Below are positions 27,351 to 37,070 of a DNA stretch of 64,000 bases, piece by piece. Origin of the DNA: Myxococcus xanthus (lineage in GTDB: Bacteria; Myxococcota; Myxococcia; Myxococcales; Myxococcaceae); the NCBI RefSeq assembly GCF_006402735.1, contig NZ_CP017174.1:4901001-4965000 (forward strand). Reading direction: 5' to 3'. Within the stretch, counting starts at the first letter, position 1. Every line of letters begins with the position of its first letter. The notes beneath the pieces were generated by a model that ran no database searches, had not been told where the DNA came from, and saw nothing but the letters and a program-made list of their open reading frames with translations. Both the position numbers and the translations under genes were made by a program.

Positions 27351-28037
27351 ATGCACCCGGCCCTGCCCCTGTTGCTCCTGGCCCTCACAAGCGCCGCGAC
27401 GCCCCCCCATGCCCAGGGACTGAACACCCAGGGCTTCCGGCTGTACCAGGCGGGGCGCTACCCAGAGGCCCTGGAGCGCTTCCAGGCGTCCGCCCGGGAG
27501 TCCCCGGACTATGCGCTGGCGCACTACAACCTGGCCGCCACCCTGGGGGTGCTCCGCAAGCAGGGGAAGGTCTGCGAGTACAGCGCCCACCGGGACGTCA
27601 TCGTCGAGCACCTCACCCAGGCGGTGAAGCTGGATGCCCGGCGGCTCGCCCGCGCGAAGGAGGACGCGGACTTCACCCCCATCCGGGACACCCTGGGCTG
27701 GCAGAAGCTGCTGGGCCGAAGCCCGGCGAGGGAGGCGGATGTCCCCGTGCTGCTGCGCGAGGTGTCCTGGTTCGGCCCGGGCGTGGGCGTCTACGGCACC
27801 ACCCAGGGGCTGCGCTTCGGTCCCTCCGGCAGGGTCACCCTGTGGACGAAGGAGGTGGGCGATGACGGGACGCCCCGCCAGAAGGAGGTGCGGGGCCGCT
27901 ACACGGTGCGCGGCAGGCAGGTAGCGCTTCGGTTGAATGGCCGTGCGCCGCTCGAAGGCACGCTGACGGAGACGGGCGCGCTCACCTTCCCTGGCCTGGA
28001 GACGTTCACCGACTCACCTTCGGAATGCGAGGCGTGA
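27351..28037 (+). CDS. Exported TPR-containing protein, unknown function
   Basis: 228 residues; GGAGG lies 4 bases before the ATG at 27351. A signal peptide (ALPLLLLALTSAATPPHAQ) is followed by a single TPR-like hairpin (FRLYQAGRYPEALERFQA, YALAHYNLAATLG) and then a beta-rich C-terminal domain with a repeated turn (GRVTLWTKEV, GRYTVRGRQVALRLNG, GTLTETGALTFPG). That second domain looks like a lipocalin-like or META-type beta sheet. Periplasmic. The function is not known. Confidence 0.8.
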   Translation: MHPALPLLLLALTSAATPPHAQGLNTQGFRLYQAGRYPEALERFQASARESPDYALAHYNLAATLGVLRKQGKVCEYSAHRDVIVEHLTQAVKLDARRLARAKEDADFTPIRDTLGWQKLLGRSPAREADVPVLLREVSWFGPGVGVYGTTQGLRFGPSGRVTLWTKEVGDDGTPRQKEVRGRYTVRGRQVALRLNGRAPLEGTLTETGALTFPGLETFTDSPSECEA

Positions 28038-28255
28038 GCCCCCGCGGGCCTCCGTGCATTCCAGCCATCAGTCGCGAGGCGAGGCACGCTCGCTTTCAGA
28101 TACGGCCCGCGCAACCCCCTTGGCACCCATGCCGCGCGTCGTCATGGTGCGCACGGGGGCAGGTGGGAAGGGATGATTCTTCGGGGTGGAATCAGGGCGT
28201 GAGGCGGATGTGGCGGCGGCCCCCTCTACTTCTGCACAACAGCCAGGACGCTCCC

Positions 28256-28277
28256 GCCGGGTGAAACGAAGCCCGGC
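28256..28277 (-). terminator. Possible terminator hairpin after the tandem ArsA gene
   Basis: GCCGGG (28256-28261) with CCCGGC (28272-28277), 10-base loop, 39 bp past the stop of the minus-strand ATPase gene and within the 279-bp gap to the convergent TPR gene. There is no T-run, so support is modest. Confidence 0.35.
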
Positions 28278-28316
28278 AGGGCGCCCCTTTGGCCCGATCC
28301 ACGACGGGCCTGGACC

Positions 28317-30284
28317 TCAGGCCGCCTTGGTCTTCGCGGCCGGCAGCGACAGCGCGTACCACGCCGTGCGGAAGGCCTTCAGCTCGCGCAGGCCCGCCGG
28401 GTGACGGCCCAGGGCCGGCGCCATGGTGACGGGCAGGCCCAGCTTCTTCTCGATGGCCTTCGCCGCGTTGAGCTCCAGCTTGCGCCGGTTCTCGCACTTC
28501 TCGCAGGTGGACTTGGGGCCCACGCGGTTGACGAGCACCCGCTCCACGGGGAGCTTCTTCTCCTGCAGGTACTCCACCAGCCGCTCGGTGCGGGCCGCGG
28601 CCAGCTCCTCGCCACGCGTGACGACCACGAAGCGCGCCTCGCTCGGGGAGGCCAGCGCGTCCTCGAAGCGCTTCACGTGCTTGAGCATCCCGGCGATGTC
28701 GTCCGCCAGCTCGCCCAGGCCCTTGGCGCGGTGCTTGGTGAGCACCGCGTGCAGCGCGCCCAGCCACGTCTTGGCCGTCTCCGCCAGCTCCACCACGCGC
28801 ACGGACGTCACCACCGGCGACGAGTCCACCACGATGCGCTTGAAGCGCTCCTGCACCAGCGCGTCCGTCAGACAGGACAGCGCGGCCAGCTCGTCGATGC
28901 CCGGCGGCGCGCACTCCAGCAGGTTGCGCAGGTAGAGCAGATCCGCGGGCACCTCGCTGCCCGACCGGGGAGCGCCCTCGAAGGCCTTCTCCGCCTTCTC
29001 CTTCACCCGCTTGCGCAGGGCATTGAACCAGCCGGCGATGTCCAGCTCACGCGCGTACAGGCCCTTGGTGCCCTTCACCTGCGTTTCCGTGTCCGTCAGG
29101 CGGCTCTGCAGCACGTCCGACAGCGAGTGCGCCGGATCCGTGGAGATGAGGAGCACCGGCCCCTCCTTCTCCGTCAGCGTCACCGCGGCGGCGGCGGCGC
29201 AGGAGCTCTTGCCCACCCCGCCCTGCCCCACGAAGAAGATGAGCCGCGTGGGCGGCAGCGGCGGCGCGGCGATGGGCGGCATGGACGGCGCGCGCACCAG
29301 CGCCGGAGGCCCTTCGGCCGCGGCGAACTCCAGCGCCTTGGTCTCCTTGCCACTGGCCCACGCCTTGGCGAACAGCGCCAGGCCATCCAGCCCGCGCGGC
29401 GCCACTTCACGCCGGCCCAGCAGGTGCACCGGCACCGTCTTGTCCAGCGCCTGGAACTTGCGGACGTGAGGGGCCTGTAGGCCGCGGCGGCCCTGGCACG
29501 CGGGACAGCCGTCCTTGTCCTCGATCTGGTTGACGACGATCTCCGTCACCGGCAGCCCGCGCTCGCGAAGCTGGGTGAAGAGCATGCGCGTCTGCGCCTC
29601 GGGCACCGGCTCCGCCAGCGCCACCAGGTGGAAGGCCGTGCGCGCGGGGTCCTTCAGCAGCGCCAGCAGCTTCTCCGCCTTCTGCCCCACCTGCTCCAGG
29701 AAGCCGGGCGCCTCGGCCGCGGCCGCCGCCTTCTTGCCCTTCTTCGCCGGCGCCTCCGTCTTGTCCCCACCGGCCTTCACCAGGCCCAGGAACTTGCGCA
29801 GGCTCGTCGGCAGGTCGAACAGCCGCAGGGTGTGGCTGGTCGGCGCGGCGTCCACCACGATGCGGTCGAACTCCTCGCCCTCCAGCAGGTCCACCACGTG
29901 GAAGAGCGCCACCAGCTCCTCCAGCCCCGGCACGGCCTGCTGGTACAGCTTGCCCATGTCGTCGTCCGACACGTGCGTGCCCTTCGCCGCGGCCTTCGAC
30001 AGCGCGGGCAGGTAGGACGCCAGGAAGGGCTTCATCAGCGCCGCCGGCTCCACTTCCAGGCCGTACACGCCGCCGTCTCCCTTGCCCGGGACCAGCTTGG
30101 TCGCCTTGGCCGGGAGCTTCTTCTTCACCAGGTCCGACAGGGAGCGGACCGGATCCAACGACACGAGCAGCACCCGTTCCTTGGGCGCATCCTCCGACAG
30201 CCTCAACGCATATGCCGCCGCGAGCGTAGTCTTACCTACCCCGCCTTTGCCGCCGAAGAAGTGAAGTACTCGCGCGTCGCTCAT
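28317..30284 (-). CDS. Tandem ArsA/Get3-type ATPase (two ATPase halves fused)
   Basis: 655 residues from the ATG at 30284 (AAGGAAGG upstream); the open frame before it is not used. Half 1 (about 1-300) starts with the deviant Walker A GGKGGVGKTT at 11-20 and has LVSLDPVRSLSD. Half 2 (about 345-655) has GQGGVGKSS near 355, lacking the signature lysine of the first half, and LISTDPAHSLSD. Each half ends in a CxxC (CPACQ near 262, CEKCE near 593), like the zinc-binding pair of Get3. Known relatives are arsenite-pump ATPases and tail-anchored protein targeting factors. No ars transporter lies nearby, so a protein-handling role is as likely. Cytoplasmic. Confidence 0.9.
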   Translation of the reverse strand: MSDARVLHFFGGKGGVGKTTLAAAYALRLSEDAPKERVLLVSLDPVRSLSDLVKKKLPAKATKLVPGKGDGGVYGLEVEPAALMKPFLASYLPALSKAAAKGTHVSDDDMGKLYQQAVPGLEELVALFHVVDLLEGEEFDRIVVDAAPTSHTLRLFDLPTSLRKFLGLVKAGGDKTEAPAKKGKKAAAAAEAPGFLEQVGQKAEKLLALLKDPARTAFHLVALAEPVPEAQTRMLFTQLRERGLPVTEIVVNQIEDKDGCPACQGRRGLQAPHVRKFQALDKTVPVHLLGRREVAPRGLDGLALFAKAWASGKETKALEFAAAEGPPALVRAPSMPPIAAPPLPPTRLIFFVGQGGVGKSSCAAAAAVTLTEKEGPVLLISTDPAHSLSDVLQSRLTDTETQVKGTKGLYARELDIAGWFNALRKRVKEKAEKAFEGAPRSGSEVPADLLYLRNLLECAPPGIDELAALSCLTDALVQERFKRIVVDSSPVVTSVRVVELAETAKTWLGALHAVLTKHRAKGLGELADDIAGMLKHVKRFEDALASPSEARFVVVTRGEELAAARTERLVEYLQEKKLPVERVLVNRVGPKSTCEKCENRRKLELNAAKAIEKKLGLPVTMAPALGRHPAGLRELKAFRTAWYALSLPAAKTKAA

Positions 30285-30427
30285 TGCGTTGTGGCCTTCC
30301 TTGTGCCCCCCCGCGGCACCCGATGCACACTCCGGGGCGCCCGAATAGATTGGCGCCGCTGGAGTTGCCCGAGGCGTGGAACATGTACGGCCGGGCACTC
30401 CCTGTGGGTGGGAGACCCCCCCAGAAT

Positions 30428-30465
30428 CCCCCGTCCGGAGGTCAAAAGTCAAGAATTGACGGGGG
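30428..30465. repeat. Inverted repeat in the ATPase upstream region
   Basis: CCCCCGTC (30428-30435) and GACGGGGG (30458-30465), perfect 8-bp arms around a 22-base AT-richer centre. The centre contains TTGACT and TTGACC on the minus strand, usable as -35 boxes for the tandem ArsA gene, but no clear -10 follows. It could be an operator around that promoter, or a terminator for the regulator gene ending at 30554 (89 bp away). Confidence 0.35.
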
Positions 30466-30553
30466 TTTCGCGGCGGGGTCGCCGCCTGGGCGGGCGTCCC
30501 CTCCGAGCCAGGCCAAGAGCCCGGAATCCGAAGGGGATTTCCTACCCGTGAGG

Positions 30554-32008
<1,455 letters not shown>

Positions 32009-32087
32009 GTGAAGACCTCCCGTACTGCGTCGTGACGCGAAGTTGTCGTGACTCGAAATCAGAAGCCGGCCCGTCTCGATGAGACAC

Positions 32088-32750
32088 TCAGGCGCGGGAG
32101 AAACTCAGGCGGCACAGCCCCGCCCGGACGTACAGGTCGACGCCCAGCTGTGAACAGCGCAGTTGCAGCGCGGCCACGGCTTCAGGCAGGGGCTCGGGGC
32201 AGGCGCCGGCCGAATCCTCGACCTCCAGCACCGCGCTCGTCTCGTCCCCGCGCACCGTGACGCGGATCGAGCCGCCATTCTCCGCCCGGCGGAAGGCGCG
32301 CAGCAGCGTCTGGATGAGGAAGAAGCCCAGCTCCGACGTGTCCGGCAGGCGGACCTGGACGCCCGCCTCCACCGCCGCCTGGACCTGGACGCGGCGCTTG
32401 CGGCCCTCGTGCCCCAGCACGCCCAGCGCCCGCGTGGTGACCTCCGACAGGTCCGCCACGCCCGGCGCGCCGCCTCGGAAGACGATGAAGTCGCTGAACA
32501 GCTTCAGGATGCCGTCCACGCGCTGGATCTGATCGCGCATGGCCTTGAGGTTCTTCTCCTGTGACGGCGGCACGCTGCCGGTCTCCGCCTTCAGCTTCTC
32601 CGACAGGACCTCCAGGTGGATGGCCAGCGCGTTCAGCGGATTGCGGACGTCGTGCAGCAGGCTGTCCATCAGCGTGGGGACGGCCAGGTATCGGGCCGCG
32701 CCCACCACGGGCTGCGGCGCGTCCCCAACAGAGGATGCACTATTTGACAT
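32088..32750 (-). CDS. Histidine-kinase-like protein with degenerate ATP-binding domain
   Basis: 220 residues from the ATG at 32750; a TTG at 32825 is excluded because it overlaps the -10 element. A HisKA dimerisation helix carries His33 in LLHDVRNPLNAL. The second half has the length of a HATPase domain, but the N-box Asn is replaced (LIQTLLRAF) and the G1 box reads EDSAGA instead of DxGxG, so ATP binding looks lost or weak. There is no sensor domain and no membrane segment. It may act as a phosphatase, a phosphotransfer protein or an anti-activator for the NtrC-type regulator just downstream, rather than as a kinase. Confidence 0.82.
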   Translation of the reverse strand: MSNSASSVGDAPQPVVGAARYLAVPTLMDSLLHDVRNPLNALAIHLEVLSEKLKAETGSVPPSQEKNLKAMRDQIQRVDGILKLFSDFIVFRGGAPGVADLSEVTTRALGVLGHEGRKRRVQVQAAVEAGVQVRLPDTSELGFFLIQTLLRAFRRAENGGSIRVTVRGDETSAVLEVEDSAGACPEPLPEAVAALQLRCSQLGVDLYVRAGLCRLSFSRA

Positions 32751-32825
32751 TGCTGTCGAGGTAACCAACTGGAACTCCTCGGGATTTTCCCTGATCCACC
32801 CCCGCCGCCGCCCAACCGGAGCCAA

Positions 32826-32854
32826 GAGTTAGGGAGCCGTTCCAACATCGTCAA
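32826..32854 (-). promoter_or_regulatory. Sigma70-type promoter for the histidine-kinase-like/NtrC operon
   Basis: On the minus strand TTGACG (32854-32849), a 17-bp spacer and TAACTC (32831-32826). The start point would fall near 32819, 69 bases before the ATG at 32750. Confidence 0.55.
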
Positions 32855-32982
32855 CCCTGGGGCGGTAATTCTTGCCGGAAGCGGCAAATTCCCCATGCAC
32901 GGCGCGGACTTAGGTCCGCCCGCGAGTGTCTTTCAGGTGACGATTGAGGAGCGCGCGCGATCCGCGCGGAAATGCCCGTACT

Positions 32983-32999
32983 GCCCCGCGGTGCGGGGC
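32983..32999 (-). terminator. Terminator hairpin after dCMP deaminase
   Basis: A perfect 7-bp stem, GCCCCGC (32983-32989) with GCGGGGC (32993-32999), loop of three, beginning 2 bp past the deaminase stop. A second small hairpin (GCGGAC-TTAG-GTCCGC, 32904-32919) lies further along. Confidence 0.55.
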
Positions 33000-33001
33000 G
33001 A

Positions 33002-33454
33002 TCAGGCACCCGAGGCGGGAGGCCGGGCGGCGTCGCCCAGACCCACCAGGTCCAGCTTCAGCCGGGCCGCGTACTCGAAGATGCGAGGGTCCCGGTAGAA
33101 CTCGCCGAACACGATGCGCACCAGGCCCGCGTTGGCGATCAGCTTGAAGCACGGCCAGCACGGCGAGGCGGTGGTGTAGATGGTCGCCCCGTCGATGCTG
33201 ACGCCGTTGGTGGCCGCCTGGATGATGGCGTTGGCCTCCGCGTGGACGGTGGCCACGCAGTGGCCGTTCTCCATCATGTGGCCCACGTCATCGCAGTGCG
33301 GCAGCCCGCGGATGGCGCCGTTGTAGCCGGTGGACAGGATGGTCCTTCCCCGGACGATGACGGCGCCCACGTGCTTGCGATCACACGTGGCGCGCGAGGC
33401 CACCTGCGTCGCGATGTCCATGAAGTACTGATCCCACGAGACACGTCCGGCCAT
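33002..33454 (-). CDS. dCMP/CMP deaminase (zinc-dependent)
   Basis: 150 residues; GGAGG lies six bases before the ATG at 33454. Zinc ligands are His71 with catalytic Glu73 in VHAEANAI, and Cys99 and Cys102 in SPCWPC. The rest of the fold (DRKHVGAVIV, STGYNGAIRGLPHCDD) matches the deoxycytidylate deaminase/ComEB family and its usual length. It would turn dCMP into dUMP, the precursor for thymidylate. Gene order gives no extra support. A strong hairpin separates it from the upstream protease gene, so it probably has its own promoter. Confidence 0.93.
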   Translation of the reverse strand: MAGRVSWDQYFMDIATQVASRATCDRKHVGAVIVRGRTILSTGYNGAIRGLPHCDDVGHMMENGHCVATVHAEANAIIQAATNGVSIDGATIYTTASPCWPCFKLIANAGLVRIVFGEFYRDPRIFEYAARLKLDLVGLGDAARPPASGA

Positions 33455-33490
33455 CCCACACCTCCAGACCGGCGGATGTAACCCGCTCTC

Positions 33491-33540
33491 GCGTGGTGTC
33501 GAGATTCCTGCCGGCCCGCCCAGCGGGCCTGAGACACCGC
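33491..33540 (-). terminator. Long terminator hairpin after the protease gene
   Basis: Inner perfect stem GGCCCGC-CCA-GCGGGCC (33513-33529), with an outer stem of 9 of 10 matched bases (33491-33500 with 33533-33540 and beyond). It lies about 10 bp past the protease stop and upstream of the dCMP deaminase. Confidence 0.6.
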
Positions 33541-33549
33541 GCGAAGTGA

Positions 33550-34428
33550 CTAGCGCCCGGCGGCGTGGGCGAGTCCACCTTCCGTCGCGGGCTTGCGCGC
33601 CAGCAGCCGGCCAAAGCCCTTGGCCTGGAGGAAGTGGCGCACCTTCGCGCTGGGTGCGGCGAACGTCTCTCCCGGCATGGGCACGTCGAAGCTGTAGTTC
33701 TCCTCCTGCACCTCGAAGTCCACCTTCGCGGTGCGGTAGCCCTCCACGATGGCCAGCAGCCGGCCCGTCGTCAGGCTGAAGATGCCGCCGCCCGACGCGC
33801 CGTAGCCGATGGGGGCGTCCGTCTTCACCATCTTCGGGCGCTGGGACTCCTTGTCCCATTCGACCTGGGACAGCATGCCTCCGGACAGCGACAGCGCGCG
33901 GCCAAACGGCGAGGCGGCCACCACCACGTCCTCACCCAGCTCCAGCTCCGCGTCGTCCGCCAGCTCCACCGCGGGCAGGTCCAGCCCTGGCACGCGCACC
34001 AGCGCGAGGTCCAGGTCAGGCACCTGCCCCATGGCCACCACCTCGCCCCGGTGCTCCAGCGACTCCGCGCGGCGGTCCACCAGCACGCGCAGCTCCGGAG
34101 CCTCCATCCCGTCCATGGCCACCGCATGCGCGTTGGTGACCACCCAGGCGACCATGGCCCCGCTCTCATCCCGCTCGGCGCCCACCACCACGCCCGACGC
34201 CGTGCTGAGCACCCTTCCCTGCGAGGCGAGCTGCAGCCGCACGTTGTGGGGGAGGATGCGCCGCACCTGCTCCTTGCGCGTCATGCGAGGCGCGTCCGGC
34301 ACCGCGAGGACCCGCTCGACGACGGGCGCCACCTGAGACGCGGGGGTGGCGGCGGCCGGCTGAGACGGCGCACCGGCGCACGACACGAGGGCGAGCAGGG
34401 CGGGGGCGCCCAGGAGGAAGCGGGTCAT
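33550..34428 (-). CDS. Trypsin-like serine protease lipoprotein
   Basis: 292 residues from the ATG at 34428 (GGAGA upstream). The signal sequence ends in the lipobox LVSC, so it is probably lipid-anchored. The chymotrypsin-fold triad can be read: His in VTNAHAV, Asp in LDLALVRVP and Ser in YGASGGGIF, with the oxyanion GxSGG motif. There is no PDZ domain after the protease, unlike DegP/HtrA. It is periplasmic or at the outer membrane. It follows the prkA-type gene by 122 bp on the same strand. The substrate is unknown. Confidence 0.88.
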   Translation of the reverse strand: MTRFLLGAPALLALVSCAGAPSQPAAATPASQVAPVVERVLAVPDAPRMTRKEQVRRILPHNVRLQLASQGRVLSTASGVVVGAERDESGAMVAWVVTNAHAVAMDGMEAPELRVLVDRRAESLEHRGEVVAMGQVPDLDLALVRVPGLDLPAVELADDAELELGEDVVVAASPFGRALSLSGGMLSQVEWDKESQRPKMVKTDAPIGYGASGGGIFSLTTGRLLAIVEGYRTAKVDFEVQEENYSFDVPMPGETFAAPSAKVRHFLQAKGFGRLLARKPATEGGLAHAAGR

Positions 34429-34550
34429 CGACTCTCCGGTCTGGGGGGAAAACGGATGCAGCCAGTACAACTCCCTGGCAGCCCCCATCATCCCGAGCCC
34501 TTTCCGGCTTTGAAAGCAGGCGTCCAGGCGGGCCCCGGACGCCTGCCCGG

Positions 34551-36821
34551 TCACGCGTAGCGCTTCTTCATCAGGAAGAGGATGGCGTCCTTCGCGCACG
34601 CCTCGCAGTAGCCGTAGCGCTCCGCCATCGTCTTCAGCGTGCTCTGCACCTGCGTCTGCTCGCGCGCGGTGAGCTGGTTGCGGTCCTCGGACAGGTACTT
34701 GAGGATGTTCTCCTTGTTCTTGCGCAGCACCCGCTTGCGCTCCTCGAAGTAGTGGTCTCGCAGGCGCTTGAACATGTCCGGGAAGATGCGGCCGTAGTCC
34801 ATGACCGCGTCCGGGTTGTCCAGCCGGTGCGCGCCGATGGAGGCGATGAGCCCCCGGCGGAAGTCGGCGGCGTCCTCGCCGCGCGGCATGATGATGGCCT
34901 CCACCTCCACCATGCGCTGCTCTTCTGGCGCCTCCATCACCCCGGTGACGCGGTTGCGCATCTTCTCTCCGCGCACCCAATGGCTGATGGTCTGGATGTA
35001 GCGCTCCACCAGCTCGCGGTACTGCCCCTCCGACACCAGGCCCATGGACTCGCGCACCTCCGAATCCACCCGGTCCAGGTACTCCGCCTCCGCCAGCTTC
35101 ACGAAGGCGTCATGGTCGTGGTAGCCGTCCACCACCTCCTGCAAGAGGAACTCGTAGACGCTCTTGTCCTTGCAGATGGCGGACAGCTCCTCCAGCACCG
35201 CCAGCGCGTTGAGACACTTGTAGTCGGCGTTCTGCGCGGCATTGAAGAGCGCCGTCTTTATTTCGCGCGCGCTGGCGCCCGAGCGTCCCTCGTAGTTGGG
35301 GTACGCGTCCGACTCCGTGAACAGCTCCTCGCGCAGCTTGCGCAGCTCCTTGGTGTTGGCCAGGCTCAGGCGATCCGGCGGCGCGCCCTCTTCGTAGAGG
35401 TGCAGCTTCTCCACCGGCGTCACCTGGTCGATGAGCTCCTTCACGTCCTGCGGGTAGCGGTCCGGAATGGGCTTCTTCAGCCGGGTGAGCACCGCCCACA
35501 TGGCCGCCAGCTCCGTGGCATGCGGTGCCACGTGCTTGCCCACGGTGGTGGAGGTGATCTGCGCGTCGTAGATCTGCTGCTCGGTGCGGTAGCGGCGCAG
35601 GTAGGGCACGCGCACCAGCTCGATGCGGCCCTTGAAGGATGCGAAGTCCGGCAGCTCCTTGAAGGCGTTGAGGTGCTTCTCGTTCGCCGACGCGATGAGC
35701 ACCTCGTCGAGCTGGAGGACAAAGGGCTCCAGCGGGACCTCGCCCGTCTCGCTGAAGCCCAGCAGGTACTTGAAGGCCTCCAATGGCCGCTTGAGCAGGT
35801 CCGCGTACTCGATGAGGCCGCGGTTGGCGTGGACCAGGGGGCCGTGCGGCTCGAAGAGCACCGTGCTGTGCAGCGGCGCGGGCACGTTGAGCTGGGTGCG
35901 GTCCGCGGTGAGCTGCTGGACGACGGCGTCCACGCTCATCTGCGGCTCCACCGTCACCGTGCCCACCTGATAGCGGCGCGACACGTAGAAGCGCTCCACC
36001 TGGACGTGGCGCATCACCTTCAGCCAGTCCCCGCCGTAGGAATTGAGCAGCGCGGTGTAGATGCGGCGGCACTTGGAGCACAGCTCGCCATCACGCACGT
36101 AGTCGGACAGGATGAAGTCGCCGCTCTCCCCGTCCCCGTTGCCCAGGCCCTTCTTCTTGAGGGCCGTCTCCAGCAGCTTGCGGCGCTCGCCGGGCGGGAC
36201 GGCGAAGAGCGGATGGTCCCGCAGCTCGCAAGGCATGCGCAGGTCGATGGACTCCGCCTCCAGGTGCGCGAAGGTGGTCATCTCCCCACTGGCGGAGTCC
36301 CGCTCGCCGAAGCCGATGGAGCCCTTGATGAGCTTCTCCGACGGGAACACCCAGGCGAGCCGGTAGAGCGCGCCCTGGGGCAGCCGGGAGTACGCCTCCA
36401 TGCCCTCCTTCAGGGCATTGACGAGCGTGGACTTGGCGCTGCCATTGGGCCCGTGCAGGAGGATGAGCTTGTTGATGCGGCCGGCCCGCACGAAGTTGCC
36501 GAGCAGCCGGTAGATGGCGTTCTGCACCTCCTCCTGGCCCGCCACCCGGTCGTCCCGGTCGCCGCCGGGCGCATCGAAGACCTGGAAGCGCCGGATGGTG
36601 CCCGTGGGATGCGGCACCGTCGTGGTGCCGAAGTGGTCCATCACGTCCCGCAGGTACTGCGCCGCGTTGCGGGCCTGGCCCTTCGGGTCGCTGAAGAAGA
36701 GGGAGAGATATTCCTCGAAGGAGAGAATCGACCGGTTCTTGACGAAGTCGGCGTTCACCTGCGCGCCCACTTCCTGCAGATAGCCCTTCGCGTCCAAGTT
36801 GATTCTCCTCTGGTCAGTCAT
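34551..36821 (-). CDS. prkA: PrkA-family serine protein kinase/AAA+ protein
   Basis: 756 residues. An N-terminal PrkA domain (SILSFEEYLSLFF) precedes an AAA-type ATPase core with P-loop HGPNGSAKST at 122-131. The C-terminal PrkA kinase-like region includes YEGRSGASAREIKTALFNAAQ. Relatives (YeaG in enterobacteria, PrkA in Bacillus) respond to starvation and sporulation and show kinase or AAA+ protease activity. PrkA genes usually sit beside a DUF444 (YeaH) and a SpoVR gene, but here the neighbours are a protease and a divergent Hsp70. In a fruiting bacterium a developmental role is plausible but not shown. No clear ribosome site precedes the chosen ATG. Confidence 0.92.
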   Translation of the reverse strand: MTDQRRINLDAKGYLQEVGAQVNADFVKNRSILSFEEYLSLFFSDPKGQARNAAQYLRDVMDHFGTTTVPHPTGTIRRFQVFDAPGGDRDDRVAGQEEVQNAIYRLLGNFVRAGRINKLILLHGPNGSAKSTLVNALKEGMEAYSRLPQGALYRLAWVFPSEKLIKGSIGFGERDSASGEMTTFAHLEAESIDLRMPCELRDHPLFAVPPGERRKLLETALKKKGLGNGDGESGDFILSDYVRDGELCSKCRRIYTALLNSYGGDWLKVMRHVQVERFYVSRRYQVGTVTVEPQMSVDAVVQQLTADRTQLNVPAPLHSTVLFEPHGPLVHANRGLIEYADLLKRPLEAFKYLLGFSETGEVPLEPFVLQLDEVLIASANEKHLNAFKELPDFASFKGRIELVRVPYLRRYRTEQQIYDAQITSTTVGKHVAPHATELAAMWAVLTRLKKPIPDRYPQDVKELIDQVTPVEKLHLYEEGAPPDRLSLANTKELRKLREELFTESDAYPNYEGRSGASAREIKTALFNAAQNADYKCLNALAVLEELSAICKDKSVYEFLLQEVVDGYHDHDAFVKLAEAEYLDRVDSEVRESMGLVSEGQYRELVERYIQTISHWVRGEKMRNRVTGVMEAPEEQRMVEVEAIIMPRGEDAADFRRGLIASIGAHRLDNPDAVMDYGRIFPDMFKRLRDHYFEERKRVLRKNKENILKYLSEDRNQLTAREQTQVQSTLKTMAERYGYCEACAKDAILFLMKKRYA

Positions 36822-37070
36822 CCACCACCAAGTTTTCCGCCCGGGCCACCAATGTCCAGCACCCCGGATGGCATTGTCGGCTGGGGCACGCGCTGCTGGC
36901 CACCGGGCGGGCACCGGGAGCGCTAAGGCCCCCTCCTGGGGAAGCAGGGAGCCCGGGTCCGCATTCCCGGGGAGCGGCAAACGTCGGGGTGTGTGAACTC
37001 GCGCGCGACGCGAGGGTGCGCTACGGTCTTTATCTTCCTCTGCGGCCTACCCACCCGGAGTCCAAGCAAG

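Noticed and set aside
28038..28316. tRNA or small RNA gene in the gap
   Set aside because: Only a small hairpin is seen; no cloverleaf, no CCA end and no T-loop pattern.
32751..32825. TTG start 25 codons upstream for the histidine-kinase-like gene
   Set aside because: It lies next to the -10 element and upstream of the predicted RNA start.
34752..36926. Long plus-strand open frame (724 codons) across the PrkA gene
   Set aside because: It is the complementary frame of prkA; its sequence is His/Leu/Val/Arg-biased as expected for a GC-rich shadow and has no motif.
36822..37070. Sigma54 (-24/-12) promoter for prkA
   Set aside because: A TGGCC element followed by TGC is present, but the GG-to-GC spacing does not fit the sigma54 consensus.
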